Assembly: GCA_002917075.1 (NCBI GenBank)
Contig: NTMA01000021.1
Coordinates: 620,001-684,000 of the forward strand
Source of the DNA: Hawksworthiomyces lignivorus
Lineage: Eukaryota > Ascomycota > Sordariomycetes > Ophiostomatales > Ophiostomataceae
Direction of reading: 5' to 3'
DNA length: 64,000 nucleotides
In this document: piece after piece, positions 54,502 to 64,000 of the stretch
Layout of the letters: every line of letters starts with the position of its first letter
How positions within the stretch are numbered: position 1 is the first letter of the stretch
Position numbers and translations under genes: made by a program
The notes under the pieces: generated by a model
Seen by the model: only the letters and a program-made list of their open reading frames with translations
Databases searched by the model: none
What the model was told of the DNA's origin: nothing

Positions 54502-56616
54502 ATGCCGAGATTCTTCCGGCCTGGCTTCTTCCGCCGCGCAGCGCTCACTGTTGGCGCCGGAGCTGCTGCCGGCGGTCTCATCTACTATGTCTACCGCCCA
54601 CGAAATATCCCTGGCTTTGAGCCGCCTGCTGTGCCACCGCCCATCTACGGCGCCGACGGCACCTTCAAGCTACCGCGGTTCCCTCGCACGAAACACCGCG
54701 ACGAGCACATCGCTGACCTGAAGAAGAGCAGCAGCGGCGATGCTAGCGAGGAGTACGACATGCTGGTCATCGGCTGCGGTGCCACAGGCGCCGGCGTGGC
54801 TCTCGATGCCGCCACGCGCGGTCTAAAGGTGGCCGTGGTCGAGCGCGACGATTTCAGCAGCGGCACCAGCAGCAAGAGCACCAAGCTGGTCCACGGCGGC
54901 GTGCGCTATCTAGAGAAAGCCGTGTGGAATCTCGACTACGCGCAGTACCAGCTGGTGAAGGAGGCCCTGAAAGAGCGCAAGTACTTCCTGCAGACCGCGC
55001 CGCACCTCAGCATGTGGCTTCCCATCATGCTGCCGCTCGACCGCCTGTGGAAGATTCCCTACTACTGGGCCGGCACCAAGTTTTATGACATCCTGGCCGG
55101 CAGCGAGGGTATCGAGAGCTCTTATTTCCTGACCAAGACCAAGGCCATCGACGCCTTCCCCATGCTCAAGCAGAGCGGACTTGTCGGTGCTCTTGTGTAC
55201 TATGATGGCGCTCATAACGACTCGCGCATGAACGTCTCCATCGCTATGACTGCGGCCCTGTACGGCGCGACTGTGGTCAACCACATGGAAGTCACCTCGC
55301 TGACCAAAGACGCCCAGGGCCGGCTGACCGGCGCCAAGATGCGCGATACCATCCCTGAGCGCGACGGTGCCAAGACAAGCGAGATCGCCGTACGCGCCAA
55401 GTGCGTCATCAACTGCACTGGCCCCTTCACCGATGGCATCCGCAAGATGGACGACCCAACCTGCGCAGACATCGTGGCGCCCGCCTCGGGCGTGCACATC
55501 ACGCTGCCGGGTTACTACAGCCCCGGAAAGATGGGCCTCATCGACCCCTCGACGTCCGACGGCCGTGTCATTTTCTTCCTGCCGTGGCAGGGCAACACCA
55601 TCGCGGGAACTACGGATGAGCCCGCTGCGATCGCTAAGAACCCTCTGCCTGACGACAAGTCCATCGAGTGGATCCTCAATGAGATCCGCCACTACCTGTC
55701 GCCCGATATCAGCGTGCGCCGCGGCGACGTGCTTGCCGCCTGGTCCGGTATCCGCCCGCTGGTGAAGGACCCCAAGGCTAAGAACACCGAGTCGCTGGTG
55801 CGCAACCACCTGATCGACGTGTCATCGTCTGGTCTTCTCACTTGCGCCGGCGGCAAGTGGACCACGTACCGCCAGATGGCCGAGGAGTGCGTCGACGCCG
55901 CTATCGAGCACTTCGGCCTGCGCCCGCGGCCCCTAGTGCATGTCCCCCGCGTCAGCGGCAGCGAGGCTATCGATGACGGTGCCATTCTCGACGGCTCGTG
56001 CCAGACCCACCGCGTGCGCCTCATCGGTGCCCACGGCTTCAGCCGCACGCTGTTCATCCACCTGATTCAGCACTTTGGCCTCGAGACTGAGGTCGCCAAG
56101 CACCTCACCGAGAGCTACGGTGACCGCGCCTGGTCTGTGGGCGCCATGTGCCGGCCTACTGACAAGCGCTTCCCCGCCCGCGGCGAGCGCATCTCTCTGC
56201 TGTATCCCTTCGTCGACGGCGAGGTCCGCTACGCCGTGCGGCACGAACACGCCCAGACAGCCGTGGACGTGCTCGCGCGGCGGACGCGGCTGTCGTTCTT
56301 GAATGCCCAGGCTGCCCTAGAAGCACTGCCCAAGGTAATCGATATCATGGCAGAGGAGCTTAAGTGGAGTCGGCGGAGACAAGATGTCGAGTGGAAAGAA
56401 AGTAAGTTTAGTTAAAAGAGAAGATAAAAGCAAAGAAAAGGAGTGTTGCTCACAGACGATACAGCCGTGGCATTTTTGGAGTCGATGGGTTTGCCACAAC
56501 CCATGATGTCGGCAACGCGGTCGCAAGTCGAGTCGGGCAAAATCGATTTCTCAACATCTTTGGAATACAAGATGTATTCACGACATGACAAGCCGACGGA
56601 AGATGAGGAGGCATGA
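54502..56616 (+). CDS. GUT2: Mitochondrial FAD glycerol-3-phosphate dehydrogenase
   Basis: Oxidises glycerol 3-phosphate to dihydroxyacetone phosphate at the outer face of the inner mitochondrial membrane and passes electrons to ubiquinone. It serves glycerol use and the NADH shuttle. Exons 54502-56401 and 56456-56616 give 686 residues. The N terminus MPRFFRPGFFRRAALTVG is basic, followed by a membrane segment (about 15-32). The FAD fold DMLVIGCGATGAGVALDAATRG lies near 85-106, then DFSSGTSSKSTKLVHGGVRYLEKA, GPFTDGIRK, FFLPWQGNTIAGTTDEP, RRGDVLAAWSGIRPLV and TCAGGKWTTYRQMAEE. The C-terminal exon adds DTAVAFLESMGLP and ends RHDKPTEDEEA; the intron (54 bp, GTAAGT..CACAG) is in phase, and retaining it would stop after a few codons (ESKFS). 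The coding region is strongly GC-ending, as in highly expressed genes. Confidence 0.97.
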
Positions 56617-57285
56617 GGTCAGTTAGGCGAGGGTCGTCCAGAATATGCTGGACTCGGCCTCAGAAACGGAACTACCCGCGCAGTTGCCGTGTAGGAATTT
56701 TTCGAGCATTTCGACGTCAAAGAAACGTCCCGACTTGCAACATACGGCAGTCAAATGAAGACGTGCCATTTCATCGACTTGTCCATTACATCAAATTGAG
56801 TGGCATAGTTATGTTCTTTAGATTTTACCGGTATAGGCGCATGATGAATTCTATGGGGATGCATTTCGCATAAAATAAAAACGAAGACAAAGAAAAGAAA
56901 GATGGAGAAAACGAAAAAGAATTTTATATATGCTATGTGATAGAATCTTTCGGGAGTGATGAAATAAGGCCTTGTATGACTTGTGGTCGTTCTTGCTTAT
57001 TTCCGTCCATCTCCCTATCGAATAACATCACAGCTTTCACATCACATTTTCGCTGCGGACGCGCCTTCCTTTCGCTGGTCTTTGTTTCCTTTTTATTTCC
57101 TCTTGGCCTTTTTTTTTGCTTAGATTCATATGCTCGAGACTACTTATTCAAATATCCTTTTGGGATTTGTTGTTCCATGACTTTTGTCTCTTTCGTACGG
57201 GATCCCTAATCTATCTCGGCCTTCCCTCCTAGAACAACGCCGCAGCAGAATCTTATGCAATATACCATTATCTTCTCACTCAGCC
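56617..57285. other. Intergenic between GUT2 and the interrupted frame
   Basis: 669 bp; AT-rich GUT2 3' region followed by a T-rich stretch. Nothing recognised. Confidence 0.5.
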
Positions 57286-58653
57286 ATGGAATCAACATCC
57301 CTAGTTGTTCTAGAATGCGGTTCTCCTGAACGAGATATCGGCAGTCTAGGCAAATCGTCCTCCAGACGAGCCATCTGGCAACAAAAAGACTCTTCAGAGA
57401 ATACACCTACCACGGTAGCCAGCGACGATGCCACTTTCATATTCCCAGCCATGGCAGTCCATCTATCGTCATCGCCGGCTCCAGTGGCTAACAGCAGCAA
57501 TTCTACGCCAACATCCGACTTGGAGATGAGAATCGACGTCGACAATCTCGTAGCAGACGATAGGTCCACAGATCGCTCACAAGATGCTAGCCCACCACCG
57601 ATCTCATCGTTCGTCCCTCTTCCTCTTTCAGACAGTGAAGAGCCACCAGCACAAGCGACAATCAATGACGCCGCCACAGCGACAACTTCCGTGTCAAGAC
57701 CACTGATTCCGCTGATCTAGGACACAGGAGAAGAGGAGATATCTAGCAGACAAGCATGGTCAACCGAACAACAAGTACAGCCATTGCATCAACGGAAGCT
57801 GAATGGGCCCGCCTCACAATCATCTACCGTCAGCACAGCACCCACCACGAGGCATACCCCTGGACAAGCCGCTGTCAGCGCTGCCTACGAATAGCACAGC
57901 AGCAGCACCAGCAGCAGTCCCGTGCTCCCGCAGCAGCGAAGAAAGCCTCGACGGGAAAGGCGCTTGTCGCCGCCTCAAACAGCGCCGCTCGCGCCGCTCG
58001 CACCGCGCTACCATCCGCCTCAGCGCCGGCCTACACCGCCCGGTATGCCCTCATATGAGGCGTCGCAGCAGCCGCAGCGTGCGCTGGGTCGCGGTGTGGC
58101 TTCCAGCGCACAAGGCGGCAGCAGCAACCTCAATGGCAGCGTTGGCCGGTTCTCCCTGTGGAGGCACAGCATGCCATCCTGCCACCAACAGCACTCGCGA
58201 TCACGGTTGGAGCATCATCTTCGACCATGGACCGGGCTCGGCCGCAATGGCAGCGGCAGCAGCGGACCGCACAGTCGGCCAAGCATCGGACAACAACGGC
58301 AACAACAGTACCTCCACACTGCCCCCTTCTGGCGACCGCCGGTCAGCCAACACGCGCTGGGCAACCACCCCTTTTTGCAGGACTTGCCCGACCAGGGGCA
58401 GGAACAGCAGCCGATGTCGATGCCACCAGGGCGCACGCTGCGGAGCTCTGCCGCCATGGCAACCGAGACGGAGGCCCGTGATAGGCGTGCAGCGCGGCCG
58501 GTAACACTAGACGATTACCTGTTCCTGCAAGACCTTCACGATCGAGAGGCGTCGGGGGCCGGCGCCAACAGGCAGCGGAATTGGAGCGGGTCCGCTTATC
58601 TGCGGTGCTGTGTGCCGTCATGGATGTGCCCAAAGTACAGAAGTCGGAAGTAA
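57286..58653 (+). CDS. Unknown low-complexity frame with two in-frame TAG stops
   Basis: Not recognised. From ATG 57286 one frame runs 455 codons to TAA at 58651-58653 and is broken only by TAG at 57718-57720 and 57892-57894. Before the first TAG: MESTSLVVLECGSPERD and a Ser/Asp-rich part (145 codons). Between: EEEISSRQAWSTEQQVQPLHQ. After: a Gln/Pro/Arg/Ser-rich part ending TLDDYLFLQDLHDREASG and CCVPSWMCPK. Both TAGs could be intron 3' ends. An in-phase intron 57775-57894 (GTACAG..AATAG, 120 nt) would remove the second; for the first the best in-phase donor I see is GTAGCA, about 170 nt upstream. Otherwise two nonsense mutations or stop readthrough must be invoked. The right half could also be a separate gene. 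No domain, signal peptide or membrane segment is visible. Confidence 0.4.
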
Positions 58654-59209
58654 GAGAACAATTGAATATGGACTCGTCCTGAAATGGCAGCTTACCTTTA
58701 TACTATATTGCAGATTTCGCTCTGTAAGAAGCATAATGTGACCTTCACTCACTCTTTCCCCTTCAAGCATCGGATTTATAGCATATAGAAAATAGTAAAC
58801 ATTATATTTTTCGAGTCTGTGTTCATACTAAGCGTTGATATTGCAAAGGGCAGTAAGGAAATGAAGACAGAAGAAAATGTAGTAATGTCGGCATGTCTCC
58901 AATTGTAAAACCATGAACAACAAATCTTGCTCACTGGCGTACCGCCGAAACAGTACACGCTTTTTTCAAACCTTCTCACCAAACAAAACGCACCGTTTTG
59001 ACATCAATTCGTATATGCATGATCCATTTTGGCCCCGGTCCCCGATTATCTATCCCTTCCAGACTCCGAGCAATGCTTTGAAAAATATTGAACAAAGGAA
59101 AATACGACTATGCAACCAATGCAAATTAGAAAATGAGATGCCATGGACTCCACCAGAAGAAAATATTGTCTATCGAAATGTAAGTAGAGAGAAGGGTAGA
59201 GGAAAACTC
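58654..59209. other. Convergent spacer
   Basis: 556 bp of AT-rich sequence between two low-complexity loci. No gene seen. Confidence 0.5.
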
Positions 59210-60715
59210 TTATATGCGGTTGCTTTCCCGCATAGTAGTAAAGTTGCTGATGAAAGTTGTGAGGGACGGTCCAGTAGCATTAGATACTGCCGGCGGTGGG
59301 CTAGTGAGTCTGTGAGATGAGAACTCGGCTTCAGAAGCGATAGTGCCCGCACCAGAAATAATTTTGGGCTCTTCCCTCCCAGTTGTCAGATGTTTATGAC
59401 CGCTGCTGCCGCGGTGGCGGCTCCCGCCACTCGCGTTTCCGTTGGCCATACTCATGCTACCGAACACTCGCTGCAAGAAGCTTCGCCGCCGGCCCTCGCT
59501 CTGCCGTGGTTGGTGGAGCTCATTCGAGTCTGGCTCACTATTGCTGCTAATGACACTGCTGCTGCTGCTGCTGCTGCTGCTACAGGAGTTGTTGCCAGTG
59601 TGACTCGCTCGTCGGCCACTAGCCGTGCCGCAGTATGTTGGGGCCAAAGACTGCGGTAGACGATGTTTACGCCGCTCCAGCTCCGCCTCCCAGCCATATA
59701 CATCCTCCTCGACCGCTGTTATATGAGACAGCCGATCCGAGTCAACAAATGTACCCGAAGCTGTATCGGAAAACGAGATAGCAGATGCGGCGTCGTTGTT
59801 GTTGCGGAAAAGGATGCTCCTCATATTGTTAACGCCACTTAAGCTGGAGCAGTGGCTGTGGCTGCAGCGACCACAGGTGCAGTTGCTGCTGTTGCGAGCA
59901 CTTCCCGGCCTTGTCGGTGTGCTCACGATTCCGAGAAGGTTGGAAAAGTCTGTGAGTGGATGGGTAGGCACAGTGATGCCACGTACCGTTGAAGCATCGC
60001 CGTCCGAGGATGTAATTGTATGCTCATCGCCACACAGGACCGTGGTCCTCATAGTTGTGGTCTCGAGCGAAGTCACAGCGCCAGTCTCACCAATATCATT
60101 ATCACAATCAAGGGTGAAGTGCAGTGCATGATGATGGTCGCGGTGATCGCCCAAGCCTGGTGAATCCAGAGACAGCCAGCTCGTCGCCATGGTCGGGGAG
60201 TCTGTGGGCGTAATGGGTGGGGATGGTGAGGGCGGCGAGGGTGGTATAGGCTCGTCTGGATGCACAAATGATGTAGAAGAGTAAGAAGGCGCGCTTCGAG
60301 CGTACATAGGTCCACCTACGGTTGCACTTGGAAGTGCGCTCGCGGGAGCTGGCGGAGCAGCGCTTGGTTGTTTTGAGTGAGAATGACGCCGGGTAAGCCA
60401 TAGAGATGCGAGCGACCGAGGACGACGTTGATACGGTGATAATGGGCTATAGCCTTTTGCGGCCGTGTTGTTCCTAGAAACTCTCGATTGTGTACGTGAG
60501 TCACCAACAACACCTACATTACCGTTGCTAGTGCGGTAATCACTACCACTACTTGCTGCTGCTACTACCACTCCTGTGCCTGCCGTCGTCCACGCCTCAT
60601 TATTGTCACCGCTTGCCAGATCCTCGGTCTCAGAGGAATTTAGAATCAAGCGCTGACCAGGATGAGGCTCTTCCCATTCACTTTTGTCATCAGAGCTGCT
60701 GCTGAAATTGACCAT
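59210..60715 (-). CDS. Unknown Ser/Thr-rich protein, possibly the C-terminal part of the RGS gene
   Basis: Not recognised. The frame is open from 60910 to 59210 (566 codons). The first in-frame ATG is at 60715 (MVNFSSSSDDKSEWEEPHPGQRLILNSSETEDL), which gives 501 residues. The composition is Ser/Thr/Pro-rich with better-ordered parts: RRPRSLASLWLTRRHS, TDFSNLLGIVSTPTRPGSAR, and SFSDTASGTFVDSDRLSHITAVEEDVYGWEAELERRKH near the C terminus. A cysteine cluster (CTCGRCSHSHC) and a Ser run of nine coded by a CTG/AGC repeat follow. The 65 codons before the ATG have the same composition and continue in frame, after one TGA, into the RGS gene upstream. It may therefore be its own gene or the second exon of a longer RGS protein joined by a short in-phase intron. 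Confidence 0.45.
   Translation of the reverse strand: MVNFSSSSDDKSEWEEPHPGQRLILNSSETEDLASGDNNEAWTTAGTGVVVAAASSGSDYRTSNGNVGVVGDSRTQSRVSRNNTAAKGYSPLSPYQRRPRSLASLWLTRRHSHSKQPSAAPPAPASALPSATVGGPMYARSAPSYSSTSFVHPDEPIPPSPPSPSPPITPTDSPTMATSWLSLDSPGLGDHRDHHHALHFTLDCDNDIGETGAVTSLETTTMRTTVLCGDEHTITSSDGDASTVRGITVPTHPLTDFSNLLGIVSTPTRPGSARNSSNCTCGRCSHSHCSSLSGVNNMRSILFRNNNDAASAISFSDTASGTFVDSDRLSHITAVEEDVYGWEAELERRKHRLPQSLAPTYCGTASGRRASHTGNNSCSSSSSSSSSVISSNSEPDSNELHQPRQSEGRRRSFLQRVFGSMSMANGNASGGSRHRGSSGHKHLTTGREEPKIISGAGTIASEAEFSSHRLTSPPPAVSNATGPSLTTFISNFTTMRESNRI
59556..59581. repeat. (CTG)n repeat coding for a Ser run
   Basis: About eight CTG units; on the minus strand they read AGC and code for the poly-Ser stretch of the unknown protein. 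Confidence 0.9.
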
Positions 60716-60913
60716 ACATCCGGGTAGAGTCAGGGCAGCGGTGTGACGATTAGGCTGATTTGGAATGGGAATCGGCTTCACAGTTGCTCCGGCTGAAGTG
60801 GTGCTGGAATCGTTACATATGGCAGCAGGAGTGGCGTATGTAGCAGAAGTTGTGGAAGCAGGTGTGATGGTGCTAGTTGAAGAGTTCTTCGGCTGCGACA
60901 CGGCCTGCAACCT

Positions 60914-62152
60914 TCATAAACCCTGATCGTGCTGATCATGAGGACGCATACCGCCCATTGGTACGTCGCTATCGGATGAAGCTGCTGCAGACGGTGATGG
61001 AGAGGCTTCCCCGGTAGATGAACTATTGTTGCTACCGCTAGATGTGTTGTTGGGGCGGCGGCTGGATCGTCCCATCCGGTTAAGCCCTAGCTTTGCACTC
61101 ATGCGCTTCCAGCCAGTATTTTGGACGGTGACTGCCCGGTGCAAGCCATTCGGAGACGTGCTGAAGTTCCAATCTGATGTAGGCGGCGTCGTTGGCGGTG
61201 TGAGAGGCTCTCCAGTTGGGGGTGTTGAGCTGCCGTTGTCGTCGACCAATCCGCCTTGTTCTGCCGCATCAGCGGAGGAAGAGGACGGCGAGCGCCCACG
61301 ACCCTCACTGCGACGGCCCAAATTCAGTTGAGGCAGGAACGACGGTTTGGGCGAGCGACTGGACTCTTCGCCAGCAGATGGTGATGAGTCTTTTGGCATG
61401 CGCAACCGTGACCGGCCCTGCCGGGCTTCCTGCTGCTGGTCATCGGCACCACCGCCCTGCTGCTGCTCTTGCTGGATAATCGCATTCACCGAGTCCATAA
61501 ACGAAAGCAAGACGGAATCATTCATCAACTCATATACGATATCGACAGCCTCATTGAGTTCGCTAGGGTGCGGTGGAGTGTTGCTCCTGCCCTGGGCGAG
61601 AAGGCAGTCCCGTACAGGGCCAGGTAAGTTGACCTCACGGGGGCCGTACGGTAAGATATAAGCACTGATGAGTCTCTGCCAGATGCCAAATATAAAGTCC
61701 TTGGCGTCTTGCGGCCAGCGGGTCGCATCTTCTCCCTCGTCGAGCTGCATTTGGCAGAAATGTTTATGGTAGCGATCGGCTTCCATGGTGAATTCGAGAG
61801 TTTCGAGGCAGTGGTTCTGCGACAGATACGCCATAAATGCACTAAGAGTCCATGGCGGTGGTGCTTCGTTTCTGAGGATATCCTGCAGAGTTGGGCGGTT
61901 GGCTACAGTAAGCATGGCGTCGCTCGTTGGCCGCGATGTCGCCATGGTGGATGTCTTGGTTGGGGAGGGTGAAGAGAGAGATGACGAAGATGACAAAGGA
62001 GGAGAACGCGTTTGTGAGAGAGTTATAAGGTCGCCGTAGCAGCCTCCGGACCTCGCCCGGGCTGTCGGCGGCTCTGGAGAAAGCTCTCTTGGGCTTGCTG
62101 AAGGGCTCAAGTAAGGCAACTTCGAAGTGATCTGGATCCTCCTTCTTTTCAT
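60914..62152 (-). CDS. RGS-domain regulator of heterotrimeric G proteins
   Basis: RGS proteins speed GTP hydrolysis by G-alpha subunits and so turn off signalling for growth, conidiation and stress in filamentous fungi. One exon of 412 codons from ATG 62152. Residues 1-85 are Ser/Pro-rich; a second Met (MATSRPTSDAML, about 69) is a possible alternative start. The RGS domain spans about 85-235: PTLQDILRNEAPPPWTLSAFMAYLSQNHCLETLEFTMEADRYHKHF, FGIWQRLISAYI, EVNLPGPVRDCLL and NEAVDIVYELMNDSVLLSFMDSV. This fits the short fungal class (RgsA/RgsB/RgsD type), which I cannot tell apart here. After it come a Gln-run, Pro/Ser-rich stretches and TGWKRMSAKLGLNRMGRSSRRPNNT. The TGA stop at 60914-60916 is followed by 568 open codons in the same frame. 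Two candidate donors before the stop (GTATGC, GTACCA) with one acceptor (TTGCAG) would change the C terminus. Confidence 0.88.
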   Translation of the reverse strand: MKRRRIQITSKLPYLSPSASPRELSPEPPTARARSGGCYGDLITLSQTRSPPLSSSSSLSSPSPTKTSTMATSRPTSDAMLTVANRPTLQDILRNEAPPPWTLSAFMAYLSQNHCLETLEFTMEADRYHKHFCQMQLDEGEDATRWPQDAKDFIFGIWQRLISAYILPYGPREVNLPGPVRDCLLAQGRSNTPPHPSELNEAVDIVYELMNDSVLLSFMDSVNAIIQQEQQQGGGADDQQQEARQGRSRLRMPKDSSPSAGEESSRSPKPSFLPQLNLGRRSEGRGRSPSSSSADAAEQGGLVDDNGSSTPPTGEPLTPPTTPPTSDWNFSTSPNGLHRAVTVQNTGWKRMSAKLGLNRMGRSSRRPNNTSSGSNNSSSTGEASPSPSAAASSDSDVPMGGMRPHDQHDQGL

Positions 62153-64000
62153 TCTTTCGCTAGGCTGGGTTTATTGACTAGAAGATCCAAAGAGGAAGAA
62201 ACCTGGACCAGGTCCGTCTCAATACTCTTACGCCATGCAGATCAAAATATAGTCGGCTTGCTGAAAGAATCTTTTTGAGGAATGAGAAGATGGATGAGGA
62301 TCGTAGGTAACTAGGTATGAACATATACGATGTTGAGCTGGTGGCAAAGTCCTAAAGGCGTAGTTAAGTGAGAGGTAGTAAAAGAAAAGACGTCTTGAAG
62401 AGAGATTGAGAATATGTGAGGAAGAATAGCAGACGCAAGGGAGGGAAAAGTAGAAAAGAACATTAGAGAGAGCACGAGAGTGGGAATAAAAGGGAAGACG
62501 TCAAGATCTTAAACAGAATACTAAACGGCCAAAACGGGTAGGGGCGTCCTACGTAAGAATAATATTAAAAGAAGCAAGAGGAGGCGGAGGCGGGAGACAG
62601 GCAATAGAAAATAGAATGACAAGGGTGAGACAGCGAGCGCTGGTTCGCATATGTACCGCTGCAGGTGGGTTATTCGGCGTGCTATACTTGAAGGACTCCA
62701 TTCTTCGGAGTATACGACGAGACTCTAAGCATTACGCTGTCAGATAGATCGGGCAGAATGATTCAGAAGGAAAAGAGAACACAGAAGAATCTTAGAAGAC
62801 GACCCGTTATTGCGGAGTGCAGTACCACAGCGGATAGGGACACGCCCAAGGTGGAGAGACAGACAGGGATAAGCAGCCAGGGGGGAGGGGGTAGAGCGGA
62901 AAGTAGAAAGGAGGGAAGAAGAAAAGAAAAAGGGGGTGTGTGGAGGAGGGATCCATTAGCACCACACATCGTAGGCAGGTGGAATGCCCTTCTACGGGTC
63001 CAAGCCTCCCTATTTGGCACCGATTCATGCCCATCGCTATTACAACTTGGAGGGGAGGGGATAATCATCACTGCGTATGCCGTTTTCGTGACTATTTCGT
63101 GCTGCCAGGCACGGCCACTAGGGCGTGCCAAAGGGAGGATGGAAAATGGCAAATAGCAAATGGCGAATGGCAAATGGCAGACGTACGAGCACCATCAAAA
63201 AAAGTTGCACAAAGAGAAAATGGACGGGACACGAGGCGGGTCTAGCGTGCTAGGAGCCCATTCTGACGCCGCAAAAGGAATGTGCTTGTCATATCCAGGG
63301 CGCAAATCCTCCAGAGATAGGAAGGCGTTAGAAGACTCGTCTGTGCAGCTTGTCCTCTTAGATTTGCCCTTCCTATGAACAGCTGCCCTTACCAGGTTCC
63401 TGGCGCGATCTCATTTTGGGGCTTGTCTCCAGCAGCTGTCACATCCGAGAGTCGCTCCTCTTGAAGCCACATCGGCTTTTGTGCACGAAAGCAAGTCTGC
63501 TTCTCGTAGGCTAGAAAGAAAACCACGCCGGCCTCGCCGCAGGCTCAAGACCCCACGGCATTTCCGAAGAATTGGCTCGCCAGCAGCCAGAAGCGACGAA
63601 AAGACACACAATACTAAATTTGACACAAGGATCAGGCCGAGGTCGATGAAAACATCGCCAAGATCCAATCGTGAGGGAAAATAGACTCAGTGCACCAAGA
63701 GACAAGGAAAGAAAACAGACAAAAGAAGAAAGAAAAGACGAAGTGAGGCCCAAGCGTGCTAGGTATTACTCCGTACCTTGGCAGATACCCTAGACAGCTG
63801 CCTGGAGGACCTGAAAGACCTGTCGCGAGGGGGGAAACTAGTGAGGCGGGACAAGGAAACCAGGAGAGGAGAGGAGAGAAAGATAGAAAGGCAAGGAGAA
63901 AGAACGCAGTCATCACACGCTCCCCTTTGTGTTGCTGCACTCGCCGTTTCCGGGAAGGCGTTGCACTAGAAGCACGCTAGAAGCGTTCCAGTGGCAAGCC
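62153..64000. other. Intergenic, RGS upstream region to window end
   Basis: 1.85 kb, purine-rich on the plus strand (so pyrimidine-rich in RGS sense), as expected for a long leader. Frames up to 136 codons on both strands lack motifs. TACTCCGTA occurs at 63767-63775. No gene supported. Confidence 0.55.

Overview
This is a nuclear window from a filamentous ascomycete (Pezizomycotina; Eurotiomycetes is my best guess, held loosely). The evidence is split genes with short introns (about 45-160 bp, GT donors, CTAAC/CTGAC-like branch sites, pyrimidine-poor TAG/CAG acceptors), about one gene per 3 kb on both strands, fungal-only families (Mus7/Mms22, Urc1, caspase-like/C2H2 proteins) and pyrimidine-rich leaders. 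I see no rRNA, tRNA, CRISPR array or intact transposon.

Layout. 1-9.6 kb: the 5' part of a WAPL cohesin-release gene (minus), then uracil phosphoribosyltransferase (FUR1), the elongation factor ELF1 (minus) and URC1 (19 exons). FUR1 and URC1 both belong to the URC route of uracil catabolism. 9.6-16.2 kb: mostly non-coding, with one 188-residue unknown gene. 16.2-21.6 kb: ribosomal protein S1, a Rab18-like GTPase, an ABHD11-like mitochondrial hydrolase (minus) and only the first 130 codons of glycogen branching enzyme (minus), which break off at a 30-nt homopolymer. 23-28 kb: MCX1 (mitochondrial ClpX), cytochrome c oxidase subunit IV (minus) and a possible 42-residue membrane peptide (minus). 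28.5-35.6 kb: intronless Mus7/Mms22 with two ACGCGT boxes upstream. 35.6-39.5 kb: a long gene-free leader region. 39.5-42.8 kb: a caspase-like plus C2H2 zinc-finger protein whose protease site looks dead. 43.7-52.1 kb: three minus-strand genes, a large mitochondrial Msp1/ATAD1-type AAA ATPase, TFIIH subunit TFB1 and the Fe-S assembly factor CIA1 with a His-rich insert. 54.5-56.6 kb: GUT2. 57.3-62.2 kb: two convergent low-complexity loci whose long reading frames are broken only by in-frame stops, one starting with an RGS domain. 62.2-64 kb: nothing recognised.

Most genes are core housekeeping genes for mitochondria (MCX1, COX, GUT2, AAA, hydrolase), genome maintenance (WAPL, Mms22, TFIIH) and transcription or translation. 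Exon structures were assembled by hand from splice signals, phase and remembered family sequence. For every multi-exon gene the joined length is an exact multiple of three. The most notable items are the FUR1/URC1 pairing with 4-nt and 9-nt exons and a GC-AG intron in URC1, the truncated branching enzyme, the caspase-like pseudoenzyme joined to zinc fingers, the stop-interrupted frames at 57-62 kb, and a 9-mer (TACTCCGTA) recurring in intergenic DNA.
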